From NCBI GenBank assembly GCA_946481205.1, contig CAMLNB010000050.1:1-18384 (forward strand): DNA of 18,384 bases, given 5' to 3'. Source of the DNA: an uncultured Kangiella sp. Its GTDB lineage: Bacteria > Pseudomonadota > Gammaproteobacteria > Enterobacterales > DSM-103792. Below the pieces are notes generated by a model. The model had not been told where the DNA came from. It was given only the letters and a program-made list of their open reading frames with translations, and made no database searches. Below, one piece after another: positions 1 to 8,312 of the stretch (positions are counted from its first letter, which is position 1; every line of letters begins with the position of its first letter). The translations under genes were made by a program, and so were the position numbers.

Positions 1-185
1 TCAACACCACCGAAGGCAAACAGGCGATTGCGGACTCTTACATGATTCGGCGCTCAGCGCTGCAGAAGAAGATTCCGTACACCACAACCATCGCCGGTGC
101 GTTTGCCAGCTGCGCGGCCCTGCGTGAGCAGGACCGTGATCGGGTGGAGTCGGTGCAGTCATTGCATCGCCGGATCAAAGCCTGA
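1..185 (+). CDS. carB: Carbamoyl-phosphate synthase large subunit, C-terminal end (partial)
   Basis: Only the last 60 codons are in the window. The reading frame starts at base 3 and ends at TGA 183-185. The peptide begins [20 protein letters not shown] and ends [13 protein letters not shown], matching the end of the MGS-like allosteric domain of CarB; E. coli has a similar VINTTSGRRAIEDS..RRSAL segment followed by a SVQEMH stretch near the C-terminus. The complete enzyme makes carbamoyl phosphate from glutamine-derived ammonia, bicarbonate and two ATP, in the cytoplasm with CarA, feeding pyrimidine and arginine synthesis. The visible part covers the region where UMP and ornithine regulate the enzyme. 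carB directly upstream of greA is a familiar order in gammaproteobacteria. Nothing suggests damage; the gene is cut only by the window edge. Confidence 0.93.
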   Translation, partial: NTTEGKQAIADSYMIRRSALQKKIPYTTTIAGAFASCAALREQDRDRVESVQSLHRRIKA

Positions 186-186
186 T

Positions 187-230
187 AGGTCGGCAGTCGG
201 GACCGTCTCATGAAGATGTCCTGCCGACCT
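187..230 (+). promoter_or_regulatory. Hairpin in the carB-greA spacer
   Basis: AGGTCGGCAG at 187-196 is a perfect 10-base inverted match to CTGCCGACCT at 221-230, leaving a 24-base loop. It begins two bases after the carB stop codon. No T-run follows, so it is not a standard intrinsic terminator. It may be an RNA processing or stability element, or the first part of a structured greA leader. The pairing is seen directly; the function is inferred. Confidence 0.5.
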
Positions 231-243
231 GAGTCCATGTTTA

Positions 244-279
244 GCGCGGCCCGTTTGCTGGAACAGCAACAGACCGCGC
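244..279 (+). promoter_or_regulatory. Nested hairpin just upstream of the greA ribosome binding site
   Basis: GCGCGG (244-249) pairs with CCGCGC (274-279). Inside it, TTGCTG (255-260) pairs with CAGCAA (264-269) around a GAA triloop, with a small internal loop between the two stems. The structure ends two bases before the AAAGGAG ribosome binding site at 282-288. There is no T-tract, so control of translation or of RNA stability is more likely than termination. E. coli greA is also known to have a leader that yields a short RNA (GraL), but I see no sequence homology here. Confidence 0.5.
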
Positions 280-293
280 AGAAAGGAGTAGAA

Positions 294-770
294 ATGAATC
301 GTGTACCGATGACGGCACGCGGTGCGGAAGCCTTGAACCAGGAATTGCACGAACTGAAAACGGTAGCCCGGCCGAAAGTGATCAACGCGATCGCCGAAGC
401 GCGTGCCCACGGCGATCTGAAAGAGAATGCCGAGTATCACGCCGCGCGTGAGCAGCAGGGTTTTATCGAAGGTCGCATTGCCGATATCGAAGCCAAGCTG
501 TCGAACGCCCAGATCATCGACGTCAGCAAGCTGCAGAACGATGGCAAAGTGATCTTCGGTGCGACCGTCGAGCTCGCCAACACCGAAACCGACGAGGAAG
601 TGGTGTATCGCATCGTTGGTGAGGACGAAGCCGATATCAAGAACAACCTGATCAACGTCGGCTCGCCGATCGCGCGCGGACTGGTTGGCAAGTTCGAAGG
701 CGATACCGTGGTGGTCAAAACGCCCGGCGGCGATATCGAGTACGAAATCGTCGCGGTGAAGTACCTTTAA
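294..770 (+). CDS. greA: Transcription elongation factor GreA
   Basis: GreA enters the secondary channel of RNA polymerase and stimulates cleavage of backtracked RNA, so stalled complexes can resume. The 158-residue product equals the usual family length. It has the N-terminal coiled coil with the conserved [19 protein letters not shown] tip region (about residues 43-61), whose acidic residues help position the catalytic metal, followed by the FKBP-like globular domain with [10 protein letters not shown] and the KTPGG..EYEI C-terminus. An in-frame ATG at 210 would add 28 residues not found in GreA. The ATG at 294 is chosen because AAAGGAG (282-288) sits five bases upstream and the protein then starts [12 protein letters not shown], like E. 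coli MQAIPMTLRGAE. The leader is strongly structured, and a terminator follows the gene. Confidence 0.97.
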   Translation: MNRVPMTARGAEALNQELHELKTVARPKVINAIAEARAHGDLKENAEYHAAREQQGFIEGRIADIEAKLSNAQIIDVSKLQNDGKVIFGATVELANTETDEEVVYRIVGEDEADIKNNLINVGSPIARGLVGKFEGDTVVVKTPGGDIEYEIVAVKYL

Positions 771-780
771 GTGGGAAAAG

Positions 781-810
781 AAAACGCCGCGATGCTATCG
801 CGGCGTTTTT
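781..810. terminator. Bidirectional intrinsic terminator between greA and yhbY
   Basis: The perfect stem AACGCCGCGAT / ATCGCGGCGTT has a three-base loop (GCT, 794-796). It is flanked by an A-run on the left and TTTTT on the right, so it can act on both strands. It lies between the convergent ends of greA (plus) and yhbY (minus). Confidence 0.88.
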
Positions 811-863
811 GTCTGCTCCGGCGCTGCCTGCTGTGATGGCCGGTTGGCTATCGCAGGGATTGC

Positions 864-1184
864 TTAGACCAGCTTGGGTTTGTTGGCTTTCGGCAGCACA
901 ATCTTGCTGTCCTTTGGCTTGGCCCGGTAAGCAATCAGGTTGTGGCCGAGGATCTGGACGTTAGCGGCCTGTATTTGTTCGCAAATCTGTTCGGCGATGG
1001 CGCGGCGCTCATCGCGGTCTTCGCCGGCCAGCTTGACCTTGATCAGCTCATGGTGGGCGATGGCCAGTTCAATCTCCGCCAATACCGCCGCGGTCAGGCC
1101 ATTGGAGCCGAGCATCACGACCGGTTTCAGGTTGTGCGCCAAGGCGCGAAGGTGGCGGACCTGATTGCTGGCAAGGGTCGGCAT
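864..1184 (-). CDS. yhbY: YhbY family ribosome-associated RNA-binding protein (CRM domain)
   Basis: The 106-residue product is a single CRS1-YhbY (CRM) domain, a small RNA-binding fold; E. coli YhbY associates with pre-50S ribosomal particles. Recognisable parts are LRALAHNLKPVVMLGSNGLT (residues 12-31), which contains the GxxG-type loop, HHELIKVK (44-51), and the C-terminal strand VQILGHNLIAYR (76-87). The open frame continues upstream through the rlmE region on the opposite strand. The ATG at 1184 is chosen because MPTLASNQVRHLRALAH aligns with the start of E. coli YhbY; the ribosome binding site is weak. The C-terminus has a short basic extension (PKANKPKLV). Divergence from rlmE, another ribosome-maturation gene, is the usual arrangement. 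Confidence 0.93.
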   Translation of the reverse strand: MPTLASNQVRHLRALAHNLKPVVMLGSNGLTAAVLAEIELAIAHHELIKVKLAGEDRDERRAIAEQICEQIQAANVQILGHNLIAYRAKPKDSKIVLPKANKPKLV

Positions 1185-1221
1185 GGCGGGTTCCGGTAGG
1201 GCATACGGCAAAAGGGGCGCC

Positions 1222-1227
1222 ATTCTA
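1222..1227 (-). promoter_or_regulatory. Candidate -10 box for yhbY
   Basis: Read on the minus strand this is TAGAAT, one mismatch from TATAAT, about 38 bases upstream of the yhbY start. It lies in the loop of a perfect inverted repeat (GGGCGC 1215-1220 and GCGCCC 1228-1233). No good -35 box is found at the right distance, so the call is tentative. Confidence 0.3.
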
Positions 1228-1310
1228 GCGCCCGAGGCAGGGGGACACGAGGGTTTTCGGCCAATGGCTGCGGCTCCTCGAGTCAAACGAATATTGGGTT
1301 CGGATAAAGT

Positions 1311-1940
1311 ATGGCACGTAGCAAAAGTTCGACCCGCTGGTTGCAGCGACACTTTGACGATCCGTTCGTCAAACAGGCCCAGAAGGAGGGCTGGCGCTCG
1401 CGCGCCGTATTCAAGCTGCAGGAGATTGACCAGAAGGACAAGCTGATCCGTCCGGGCATGGTCATCGTAGACCTTGGTGCAGCCCCGGGCAGCTGGAGTG
1501 AGTATGTACTTACTCGGACCGGTGGCAAGGGCAAGATTGTCGCGCTCGACATTCTGCCAATGGACTCGCTGCCCGATGTCGAGTTCATCGAGGGCGACTT
1601 CCGCGAGGACGCCGTGCTGGCCGAGCTGGAAAAGCGGCTTGAAGGTCAGCAGGTCGACCTTGTTTTGTCCGACATGGCCCCCAATATGAGTGGAACGCCC
1701 GTCGTCGATCAGGCACGGTCGATGTATTTGCTGGAGTTGGCACTGGAGTTCGCCAAGGGCTGGTTGAAACCCGGTGGCAATATGCTGGTCAAGATGTTTC
1801 AGGGCGAAGGTTCGGACGCGTATTTGGTCGAATTGCGACGCTTGTTCAAAACCGTGAAGATCCGCAAGCCAGACGCATCTCGTGACCGTTCTCGTGAGGT
1901 GTTCGTGCTCGCCCAGCACTATACTGGCCCCAAGAGCTGA
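1311..1940 (+). CDS. rlmE: 23S rRNA (uridine-2'-O-)-methyltransferase RlmE (FtsJ/RrmJ)
   Basis: RlmE uses S-adenosylmethionine to methylate the 2'-O of U2552 in the A loop of 23S rRNA, late in 50S assembly. The 209-residue product has the same length as the E. coli enzyme. The SAM-binding motif is DLGAAPG (54-60), with a serine where E. coli has the next glycine (APGSWS). The catalytic tetrad is complete: K35 (SRAVFKL), D121 ([10 protein letters not shown]), K161 (LVKMFQGEG) and E196 (RSREVFVL). The start at 1311 gives [15 protein letters not shown], as expected for the family; the ribosome binding site is weak. It lies 67 bases before ftsH on the same strand, the classical rlmE-ftsH operon, known to be heat-inducible in E. 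coli; I see no clear heat-shock promoter here. Confidence 0.97.
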   Translation: MARSKSSTRWLQRHFDDPFVKQAQKEGWRSRAVFKLQEIDQKDKLIRPGMVIVDLGAAPGSWSEYVLTRTGGKGKIVALDILPMDSLPDVEFIEGDFREDAVLAELEKRLEGQQVDLVLSDMAPNMSGTPVVDQARSMYLLELALEFAKGWLKPGGNMLVKMFQGEGSDAYLVELRRLFKTVKIRKPDASRDRSREVFVLAQHYTGPKS

Positions 1941-1970
1941 GTTTCACCCAGGGTTTAGCTGAATTGCGTA

Positions 1971-1990
1971 CCGTTGCCGTCCGGCAGCGG
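1971..1990 (+). promoter_or_regulatory. Small hairpin abutting the ftsH ribosome binding site
   Basis: CCGTTGC (1971-1977) and GCAGCGG (1984-1990) pair with one G-U pair around a CGTCCG loop whose outer bases can also pair. The hairpin ends directly against the AGGAAAGGAG ribosome binding site of ftsH. It could modulate translation, but it is short and may be chance. Confidence 0.35.
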
Positions 1991-1993
1991 AGG

Positions 1994-2000
1994 AAAGGAG
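1994..2000 (+). promoter_or_regulatory. Ribosome binding site that selects the TTG start of ftsH
   Basis: AAAGGAG at 1994-2000 is seven bases from TTG 2008 but sixteen from the first in-frame ATG (2017). The spacing favours the TTG start. Confidence 0.7.
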
Positions 2001-2007
2001 TAGTCCC

Positions 2008-3930
2008 TTGAACGATATGTTCAAAAATGTCCTGCTGTGGCTGGTTATCGCCATTGTGCTGGTGTCGGTGTTCAACAATTTCACCGGCAGCCGCGGCAGT
2101 GTGCAGTCGATCGGTTATTCCGAATTCATCAGCGATCTGCAAAACGGCAAGATTGACGAAGTGCAGGTTCAGTTCGACTCCCGCGAAGCGGTCGGCAAAT
2201 ACAAGAATGGCGATCAATTTGTTGCCAGCTTGCCGCCCTATACCGATCGGCTTGATGCGGCACTGACCGAAAGCCAGACCGCGAAAGTCACCATTCTGCC
2301 GCCGGAAAAACAAAGCCTGCTGTTCCTGATTTTCATCAACCTGTTGCCGGTACTGCTGCTGATCGGCGTCTGGATTTTCTTCATGCGCCAGATGCAGGGC
2401 GGTGGCAAAGGCGGTGCGCTCAGCTTTGGCAAGAGCAAGGCCCGCCTGCTCGGTGAAGATCAAGTCAAGACCACGCTGGCCGATGTCGCCGGTGTGGAAG
2501 AAGCCAAAGAAGAAGTCGCCGAACTGGTCGAGTTCCTGCGCGATCCGGGCAAGTTCCAGAAACTCGGCGGCAAGATCCCGCGTGGCGTTTTGATGGTCGG
2601 TCAGCCGGGTACCGGTAAGACGCTGCTGGCGCGCGCCATTGCTGGCGAAGCGAAAGTGCCGTTCTTCACCATCTCCGGTTCCGATTTCGTCGAAATGTTT
2701 GTCGGTGTCGGCGCCTCGCGTGTGCGCGACATGTTTGATCAAGCCAAGAAGCACGCGCCTTGCATTATCTTCATCGACGAAATCGATGCGGTCGGTCGTC
2801 ATCGCGGCGCCGGTCTCGGCGGTGGTCATGACGAGCGTGAACAAACCTTGAACCAGCTGCTGGTCGAGATGGACGGGTTTGAAGGCAGCGAAGGCATCAT
2901 CATCATTGCCGCGACCAACCGTCCGGACGTGCTCGATCCGGCGCTGCTGCGCCCGGGCCGTTTCGATCGTCAGGTTGTGGTCGGTCTGCCGGATATCCGC
3001 GGTCGCGAACAAATCTTGAAAGTGCATATGCGCAAAGTGCCGGTCGCGGATGATGTCGATCCGGCTGTGATTGCCCGTGGTACGCCAGGCTTCTCTGGCG
3101 CCGATCTGGCCAACTTGGTCAACGAAGCCGCTTTGCTGGCGGCGCGCGCCAATGAGCGCGTGGTCAAAATGCGCTTCTTCGATTCGGCCAAGGACAAGAT
3201 CATGATGGGCGCTGAGCGCCGCACGATGGTCATGACCGAAGAAGAAAAACGCAACACCGCCTTCCACGAAGCCGGTCACGCGATCCTCGGTTATCTGTTG
3301 CCGCATTCGGATCCGGTCTACAAGGTCACGATTATTCCGCGCGGCCGCGCGCTGGGTGTGACCATGCAGTTGCCGGAACAGGATCGCTTGTCGTATTCCA
3401 AGCAGTACCTGGAAAACCGCATCGCCATTTTGTTTGGTGGCCGCATTGCCGAAGCGATCATTCATGGCTTCGATGGTGTGACGACTGGCGCCTCGAACGA
3501 TATTCAACGTGCGACAGAGCTGGCCCGGAACATGGTCACCCATTGGGGTCTGTCGGAGCGCATGGGCCCGTTGTCGTATAGCGAAGATGAAGGTGAAGTG
3601 TTCCTTGGCCGCTCGATCACCCAGCACAAGAGCGTCGCCGATTCGACTGCAAAAGCGATTGACGAAGAAATCCGCGCCATCATCGATCGCAATTACAAGC
3701 TGGCCGAGAAAATGCTGAACGACAATCTCGACAAGCTGAATGCGATGGCCGATGCCTTGATGAAGTTCGAAACGCTGGATAGCAAGCAGATCGACGACAT
3801 CATGAAAGGCCGTGATCCGCAGCCGCCGGAAGGTTGGTCCGATCGCAACGATGGACCTAAAGGTACTGCAACGACCAATGCCAGCGAGCCGGCATCGGAT
3901 GTTGGCGGTGACACCGCGGCGGTGCATTGA
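2008..3930 (+). CDS. ftsH: ATP-dependent zinc metalloprotease FtsH
   Basis: FtsH is a hexameric inner-membrane AAA+ protease that extracts and degrades misassembled membrane proteins and short-lived cytosolic proteins. The 640 residues contain TM1 (8-23), a periplasmic domain, TM2 (104-125, ending [10 protein letters not shown]), Walker A GQPGTGKT (198-205), pore motif FVGVG (231-235), Walker B IIFIDE (253-258), the second region of homology with arginine fingers (RPGRFDR, 315-321), the zinc motif HEAGH (420-424), and the third zinc ligand, probably D498 in TTGASND. Walker A has Gln where E. coli has Pro (GPPGTGKT). The start is TTG, giving [15 protein letters not shown] like E. coli MSDMAKNLILWLVIA, which also uses TTG. 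It follows rlmE and ends at a strong terminator. The tail after about residue 610 is low-complexity and poorly conserved, as is usual. Confidence 0.98.
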   Translation: MNDMFKNVLLWLVIAIVLVSVFNNFTGSRGSVQSIGYSEFISDLQNGKIDEVQVQFDSREAVGKYKNGDQFVASLPPYTDRLDAALTESQTAKVTILPPEKQSLLFLIFINLLPVLLLIGVWIFFMRQMQGGGKGGALSFGKSKARLLGEDQVKTTLADVAGVEEAKEEVAELVEFLRDPGKFQKLGGKIPRGVLMVGQPGTGKTLLARAIAGEAKVPFFTISGSDFVEMFVGVGASRVRDMFDQAKKHAPCIIFIDEIDAVGRHRGAGLGGGHDEREQTLNQLLVEMDGFEGSEGIIIIAATNRPDVLDPALLRPGRFDRQVVVGLPDIRGREQILKVHMRKVPVADDVDPAVIARGTPGFSGADLANLVNEAALLAARANERVVKMRFFDSAKDKIMMGAERRTMVMTEEEKRNTAFHEAGHAILGYLLPHSDPVYKVTIIPRGRALGVTMQLPEQDRLSYSKQYLENRIAILFGGRIAEAIIHGFDGVTTGASNDIQRATELARNMVTHWGLSERMGPLSYSEDEGEVFLGRSITQHKSVADSTAKAIDEEIRAIIDRNYKLAEKMLNDNLDKLNAMADALMKFETLDSKQIDDIMKGRDPQPPEGWSDRNDGPKGTATTNASEPASDVGGDTAAVH

Positions 3931-3954
3931 CATTTAACGCAATTATCGTTGAGC

Positions 3955-3984
3955 AAAAAAAGGGCGCCAATCGGCGCCCTTTTT
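3955..3984. terminator. Bidirectional intrinsic terminator after ftsH
   Basis: The perfect 8-bp stem AGGGCGCC (3961-3968) / GGCGCCCT (3973-3980) has an AATC loop. It is flanked by an A-run on the left and a T-run on the right, so it can serve ftsH (plus) and the convergent outer-membrane protein gene (minus). No gene or clear signal is seen in 3985-4120. Confidence 0.88.
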
Positions 3985-4120
3985 CATACGGCGGTTTTCA
4001 GCTCGACGTGCAACGGCCATTTTCGTGCGGAAAGTGCCACGGCGATCTCCGCATCCGCTTTGTAAGTGTGGCTTTCAATTGCAGCCCTCACGCACGAATG
4101 CGCTTCAGTACAGTCCCGGC

Positions 4121-5914
4121 TTAGAAGCTGCTGCGCACAGTGACCAACCACTGCACTTGATCCAGCTCTGGATCGTCATCGCGGTCCAGCGGTGAAGCGA
4201 TATCGAGATGGACAACGGTCTGCTTGCCTGGGCTGTCATTGCCGGTACGGGTCGGCATCAGCCGCAAACCAAAGCCGACATCACTTAACCAGCCGCCGTT
4301 GTAACCGTTGTCACGATCGTCATACCAGGCTCGGCCGATATCGGCGAACACGGCCGCGCCGACGTCAAATAGCGACAACACTTCGGTGAACAGATAGAAC
4401 CGCTCCTCGAAGGTCAACAAAGCCATGCGATTACCGACTTGATAGTTGGAAGGGTAGCCGCGCAAACCGGTGTCACCACCGAGCATGATGGGCTCATCCA
4501 GAAACAAGTTGCGACCATGCTGCAGGCGCAAGCCGGTAAAAAACTGATGGCTGGCAAAATCGCCGATGTGATAACGCAGCTGCATCTGGCTCAGCTGATG
4601 CGTCGGCGTGCCACCGTCATACCAACCCGACAGATTCGCGCTCAGGTACAGCACTTGATTGTCGGCGGGCAGAAAATAGCGTTCCAGCGCCGCTTCGATC
4701 CGCCAACCCTTGTCGTCGGCGCCGAAGCGCTCGCTGGAGCGACCAAGCCGCAAGGTGCTGAGCCAACCGAGATTGATGTCTTCGATGCGGCGCATCTGAT
4801 TGACGTTGACGGCTTTGACATACTGATCTTCGACGCGCTGCCACTCCAGCCACACGTAACGATAAAGCCGATCACTCGGCAGTGGCTGACCGTCAACGCT
4901 GTCTTCATTTACGGCAAACTGATCACGCTTTTCGCTGAAACCGAACAGCCAGCGCTGGGTCTCGCCGGCGATCAGGCCTTTTGACCAGCCCGCGTAAACA
5001 GTTCCGCGGTCTTCCTGATGCTCGAATGACTGCACTTCCTCATCACGAAAATACAGGTCGTCATCCAATACCGAGTGAAAGGTTTCAACACCACCGGCCC
5101 ATGGCGTTTCCAGTGAAAAGAACGGTCGCGACAACTCGAACAGATGGCTCTTGCCATCGTCGTTGTCGGTGTATTCCAGATCGAGAATGCTGCGAGTATT
5201 GCCCAGGCTGGGATCACGGTAACCGAACACGGTGCCAGTGCGCTCCTCGTCCCGTTCTCGAACGATACTGACCGCGCGGCCGGTACCGAGGAAGTTGCTG
5301 TCCTTGAAGCCGAATCGGCTGCTGTTGTCGCCGCCGCTACGGGAAAAACCCACGTCCGGTACCAAGGTCCAGACGTCCTTCACCCGGACTTCCAGATCCA
5401 CTTGCTCGGCGCATTCACCAACCGGCTTGATGCTGGCTTCGCGCAGGTAACGGCGGGTGCGTAACAAACGCTCGGACTCGGCCAGACGGTAGGCGCTGAA
5501 GGGTTCACCGGACTGGAACAGCAGATCGTCGGCGATGACCTTGTGATCGGTGTCAACGTGCAGATCATTGACCAGCCGGAACAACCAGTTGTCTTCGTCG
5601 GGATTGTTGGTATCGAAAATCGGATCGACCACGATATCGATCTGGCCCACTGGCAATTGCCGTTGCTCAAACGCCGCCAGCGCGGCGGGGTCGGCACCGC
5701 TTTCGGGAATGGCCAAGCAGCCGTGCCGCGGCACGGTTTCACCGGTGGTTACCTCTGGCTCGTTGGCCACGACATCGTCGCCAATCGGTTCGGTGACGAC
5801 AACCGGCGGCTCGGTAACGATAGGTTCGCTGGCGACAACGGAACCCGCGACGGCGAGTCCCGTGAGGAGGAGCCCGCGCAAAAACTGGCCTTGCCACAAC
5901 ATAAGACAACGCAC
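4121..5914 (-). CDS. Omp85/TamA-like outer membrane protein, probably one POTRA domain
   Basis: This is a 597-residue predicted outer-membrane protein of the BamA/TamA superfamily. Residues 1-29 look like a Sec signal peptide (LLLTGLAVAGSVVA, cleavage near SEP). A Val/Pro/acidic linker (30-60) follows, then one POTRA-like region (about 88-182, with the typical ADDLLFQSGEPFSAYRLAES and a terminal VRVKDVWTL strand). A beta-barrel runs to the end, with the loop-6 signature GGDTGLRGYP (479-488) and a C-terminal aromatic (VTVRSSF). Family members fold or insert outer-membrane proteins or move lipids, but the substrate cannot be read here. It is too short for BamA (about 800 residues, five POTRA) and not a typical three-POTRA TamA. 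The start is GTG at 5914, ten bases from AAGGAGG; ATG 5902 lacks a well-placed site. It stands alone between ftsH and folP on the opposite strand, so it looks inserted into a conserved string. Confidence 0.85.
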   Translation of the reverse strand: MRCLMLWQGQFLRGLLLTGLAVAGSVVASEPIVTEPPVVVTEPIGDDVVANEPEVTTGETVPRHGCLAIPESGADPAALAAFEQRQLPVGQIDIVVDPIFDTNNPDEDNWLFRLVNDLHVDTDHKVIADDLLFQSGEPFSAYRLAESERLLRTRRYLREASIKPVGECAEQVDLEVRVKDVWTLVPDVGFSRSGGDNSSRFGFKDSNFLGTGRAVSIVRERDEERTGTVFGYRDPSLGNTRSILDLEYTDNDDGKSHLFELSRPFFSLETPWAGGVETFHSVLDDDLYFRDEEVQSFEHQEDRGTVYAGWSKGLIAGETQRWLFGFSEKRDQFAVNEDSVDGQPLPSDRLYRYVWLEWQRVEDQYVKAVNVNQMRRIEDINLGWLSTLRLGRSSERFGADDKGWRIEAALERYFLPADNQVLYLSANLSGWYDGGTPTHQLSQMQLRYHIGDFASHQFFTGLRLQHGRNLFLDEPIMLGGDTGLRGYPSNYQVGNRMALLTFEERFYLFTEVLSLFDVGAAVFADIGRAWYDDRDNGYNGGWLSDVGFGLRLMPTRTGNDSPGKQTVVHLDIASPLDRDDDPELDQVQWLVTVRSSF

Positions 5915-5924
5915 GCCGGATCAA

Positions 5925-5931
5925 CCTCCTT
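5925..5931 (-). promoter_or_regulatory. Ribosome binding site that selects the GTG start at 5914
   Basis: On the minus strand this reads AAGGAGG, ten bases before GTG 5914-5912. The in-frame ATG four codons later would be 22 bases away. Confidence 0.6.
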
Positions 5932-5973
5932 GCATGTCCGCTGTGACTGATGGCAGCGGCCCGGTCGAGCCCG

Positions 5974-6002
5974 AGTATACCAGCCCGATCTGACCGTCGC
6001 AG
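5974..6002 (-). promoter_or_regulatory. Candidate promoter for the Omp85-like gene
   Basis: On the minus strand, TATACT (5979-5974) is preceded by TGG, giving an extended -10 pattern. A weak -35 (CTGCGA, 6002-5997) lies 17 bases upstream. The predicted transcript would start about 50 bases before the GTG start. Confidence 0.4.
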
Positions 6003-6054
6003 TGGGCACCTGCCGGTGCGATAATGAGCGCTTCATCGCTCACGAAATCACCAC

Positions 6055-6906
6055 ATGGCTGCTTCTGGCTTTACCTGGCCGCGCTCCGGTCCGCCGCTGC
6101 TGATGGGGATCATCAACGCCACGCCGGATTCTTTTTCCGATGGCGGCCGTTATCTGCAGCGTGATGCCGCCGTTCGCCATGCCGAGCAGCTGCTGGCGGC
6201 CGGAGCCGATATCCTCGATATCGGTGGCGAGTCCACCCGGCCTGGCGCGGCGCCAGTCAGCGTGCAGCAGGAACTGGATCGGGTACTGCCGGTGATCGAA
6301 GCGGTGCATCAGCTGGGCGCGCTGATCTCGGTAGACACCAGCCGTACCGCGGTCATGCAGGCGGCACTTGCTGCCGGCGCGCGTATCATCAATGATGTGC
6401 GCGCTCTGGCTGATGACGGCGCCATGGCGCTGGTGGCAGCACAGCGGGTTCCGGTCTGTCTGATGCATATGCAAGGCGAGCCGCGCTCGATGCAAGTGCA
6501 GCCGCATTACCGCGATGTGCTGACCGAGGTTGCGGAATTTTTGCAGCAACGTACCGCCCAGTGTCTCGCCGCCGGTATCGCTGCGGAACAAATCTGTCTC
6601 GACCCCGGCTTTGGTTTTGGCAAAACCACGACGCACAATCTGCAGTTGCTGAAAGGGTTACCGGCCATTTGCCGCCTTGGCTATCCGGTATTGGCCGGCT
6701 TGTCGCGCAAACGATTGATCGGCGATGTGACCGGCGCACCGGTTGAGCAGCGCGTGATTGGCAGTGTCGCGTTGGCGTTGCTCGCCGCGCAGAACGGCGC
6801 CCGCATTTTGCGGGTTCATGATGTCAAAGAGACCAAACAGGTTTTGCAATTGTGGCTGGCAATGGAAGCGTCGGCCGATGTCGTATCACACGGGGAATCA
6901 GCATGA
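6055..6906 (+). CDS. folP: Dihydropteroate synthase
   Basis: FolP condenses p-aminobenzoate with 6-hydroxymethyl-dihydropterin pyrophosphate to make dihydropteroate, and is the sulfonamide target in cytosolic folate synthesis. The 283-residue TIM barrel shows the family landmarks in order: [14 protein letters not shown] (18-31), [11 protein letters not shown] (55-65), SVDTSR (92-97), IINDV (111-115), MHMQG (137-141), [13 protein letters not shown] (183-195), GLSRKR (215-220, with the pyrophosphate- and PABA-contacting Ser/Arg/Lys) and RVHDV (253-257). All expected active-site positions look intact. ATG 6055 gives the right N-terminus, although no strong ribosome binding site is visible; an upstream ATG at 6024 is out of frame. 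Its TGA overlaps the glmM ATG by four bases (ATGA), so the two are probably translationally coupled. Confidence 0.97.
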   Translation: MAASGFTWPRSGPPLLMGIINATPDSFSDGGRYLQRDAAVRHAEQLLAAGADILDIGGESTRPGAAPVSVQQELDRVLPVIEAVHQLGALISVDTSRTAVMQAALAAGARIINDVRALADDGAMALVAAQRVPVCLMHMQGEPRSMQVQPHYRDVLTEVAEFLQQRTAQCLAAGIAAEQICLDPGFGFGKTTTHNLQLLKGLPAICRLGYPVLAGLSRKRLIGDVTGAPVEQRVIGSVALALLAAQNGARILRVHDVKETKQVLQLWLAMEASADVVSHGESA

Positions 6907-8237
6907 GTAAACGCAAATATTTCGGCACCGATGGCGTTCGCGGCAAAGTGGGTGAGCATCCGATCAATCCCGAGTTTGTCATGAAGCTCGGCTGGGCCGC
7001 TGGCAAAGTGCTGGCCGCTGGTGGTGGCAGCAAGGTGCTGATCGGCAAAGACACCCGCATCTCCGGCTATATGTTTGAAGCAGCGCTGGAAGCCGGTCTG
7101 TCCGCCGCCGGGGTCGAGGCGCATATGCTCGGCCCGATGCCGACACCGGCGATTGCCTATCTGACCCGGACGTTGCGAGCGCAGGCAGGCATCGTAATCT
7201 CCGCCTCACACAACCCCTATTACGACAACGGCATCAAGTTTTTCTCCGCCGACGGTTTCAAGCTGCCGGATGACATCGAAGCGCGTATCGAAGCGATGAT
7301 CGAAGAGCCGATGACCACGGTGGATTCGGCGCAGCTGGGGCGCGCCCGTCGGGTCAGCGAAGCGACCGGTCGCTATATCGAATTCTGCAAAGCCTCGGTG
7401 GCCGGCAATCTCAGTCTGCGTGGCCTGAAACTGGTCGTCGATTGTGCGCACGGCGCGACCTACAAAGTGGCGCCGGCAGTACTCGAAGAGCTCGGCGCGG
7501 ACGTGTTTGCGATCGGCGTCGAACCCAATGGTCTCAACATCAACGACAAAGTGGGCGCGACCGCGCCGGCCATGCTTGCGCAAACGGTGCTGGAACGCGG
7601 TGCCGATGTCGGGATCGCGCTCGATGGTGATGGTGATCGGTTGATCATGGTCGATCACAAAGGCGAAACGGTTGACGGCGATGAAATCCTGTTCCTGATT
7701 GCCCGCGATGCGCTACGTCGCGGCAAGCTGCCGGGCGGCGTTGTTGGCACGGTGATGAGCAATCTTGGGCTGGAAGTGGCGCTGCGCGAACTGGGCATCG
7801 GTTTTAGCCGTGCCAAAGTCGGCGACCGTTATGTGCTGGAAATGATGCAGGAAAAAGGTTGGTTGCTTGGCGGTGAGTCCTCGGGCCACATCGTCTGCCT
7901 CGACAAAACCACCTCGGGTGACGGCATTGTCTCGGCGCTGCAAGTGCTGTCGGCGATGATGCAGAACGGTGTCAGCCTGCACGATCTGAAACACGGCATG
8001 CAGAAGTTCCCGCAGACACTGATCAACGTACCGTTGAAAGCCGGCAGCAAACCGATGGAGTCGGATGCCGTCAAACAAGCAGTGACCGCCGTCGAACAAG
8101 AGCTGGGCAATGCGGGGCGGGTGTTGCTGCGACCGTCCGGCACCGAGCCCTTGATTCGGGTCATGGTCGAAGGCCGTGAGGCCGCGCAGGTCAAGCGCTG
8201 CGCCGAGCAGATTGCTGCGGCAGTGAAAGCAGTCTGA
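6903..8237 (+). CDS. glmM: Phosphoglucosamine mutase GlmM
   Basis: GlmM interconverts glucosamine-6-phosphate and glucosamine-1-phosphate, the committed route to UDP-GlcNAc for peptidoglycan and LPS. The 444-residue product has the family length (E. coli 445). The N-terminal FGTDGVRG (7-14), the phosphoserine loop [12 protein letters not shown] with Ser102 (99-110), the metal loop DGDGDR (241-246), the sugar-binding GGESSGHI (323-330) and the phosphate-binding [11 protein letters not shown] (410-420) are all present. An in-frame ATG at 6852 would add 17 residues lying inside folP. ATG 6903 is preferred because GGGGA (6892-6896) precedes it by six bases and [11 protein letters not shown] matches the family start. 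It shares ATGA with the end of folP. A strong terminator follows. Confidence 0.97.
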   Translation: MSKRKYFGTDGVRGKVGEHPINPEFVMKLGWAAGKVLAAGGGSKVLIGKDTRISGYMFEAALEAGLSAAGVEAHMLGPMPTPAIAYLTRTLRAQAGIVISASHNPYYDNGIKFFSADGFKLPDDIEARIEAMIEEPMTTVDSAQLGRARRVSEATGRYIEFCKASVAGNLSLRGLKLVVDCAHGATYKVAPAVLEELGADVFAIGVEPNGLNINDKVGATAPAMLAQTVLERGADVGIALDGDGDRLIMVDHKGETVDGDEILFLIARDALRRGKLPGGVVGTVMSNLGLEVALRELGIGFSRAKVGDRYVLEMMQEKGWLLGGESSGHIVCLDKTTSGDGIVSALQVLSAMMQNGVSLHDLKHGMQKFPQTLINVPLKAGSKPMESDAVKQAVTAVEQELGNAGRVLLRPSGTEPLIRVMVEGREAAQVKRCAEQIAAAVKAV

Positions 8238-8254
8238 TTGGTGTGTAGTTGAAC

Positions 8255-8284
8255 AAAAAAGCGCGTCAATCGACGCGCTTTTTT
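8255..8284. terminator. Bidirectional intrinsic terminator after glmM
   Basis: The stem GCGCGTC (8261-8267) / GACGCGC (8272-8278) has an AATC loop and is flanked by AAAAAA and TTTTTT. It lies between the convergent ends of glmM and the EAL-domain gene and can work in both directions. Confidence 0.9.
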
Positions 8285-8312
8285 GTTTCTGGCGAGCGGC
8301 TTCGCCGCTGTC

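Noticed and set aside
210..293. Upstream start for greA
   Set aside because: The extra 28 residues are not found in GreA, and their codons lie in the two leader hairpins; AAAGGAG is placed for ATG 294.
1846..3933. A 695-residue open frame antisense to ftsH
   Set aside because: It lies wholly opposite the strongly conserved ftsH and resembles no known protein; such frames are a by-product of codon bias in GC-rich genes.
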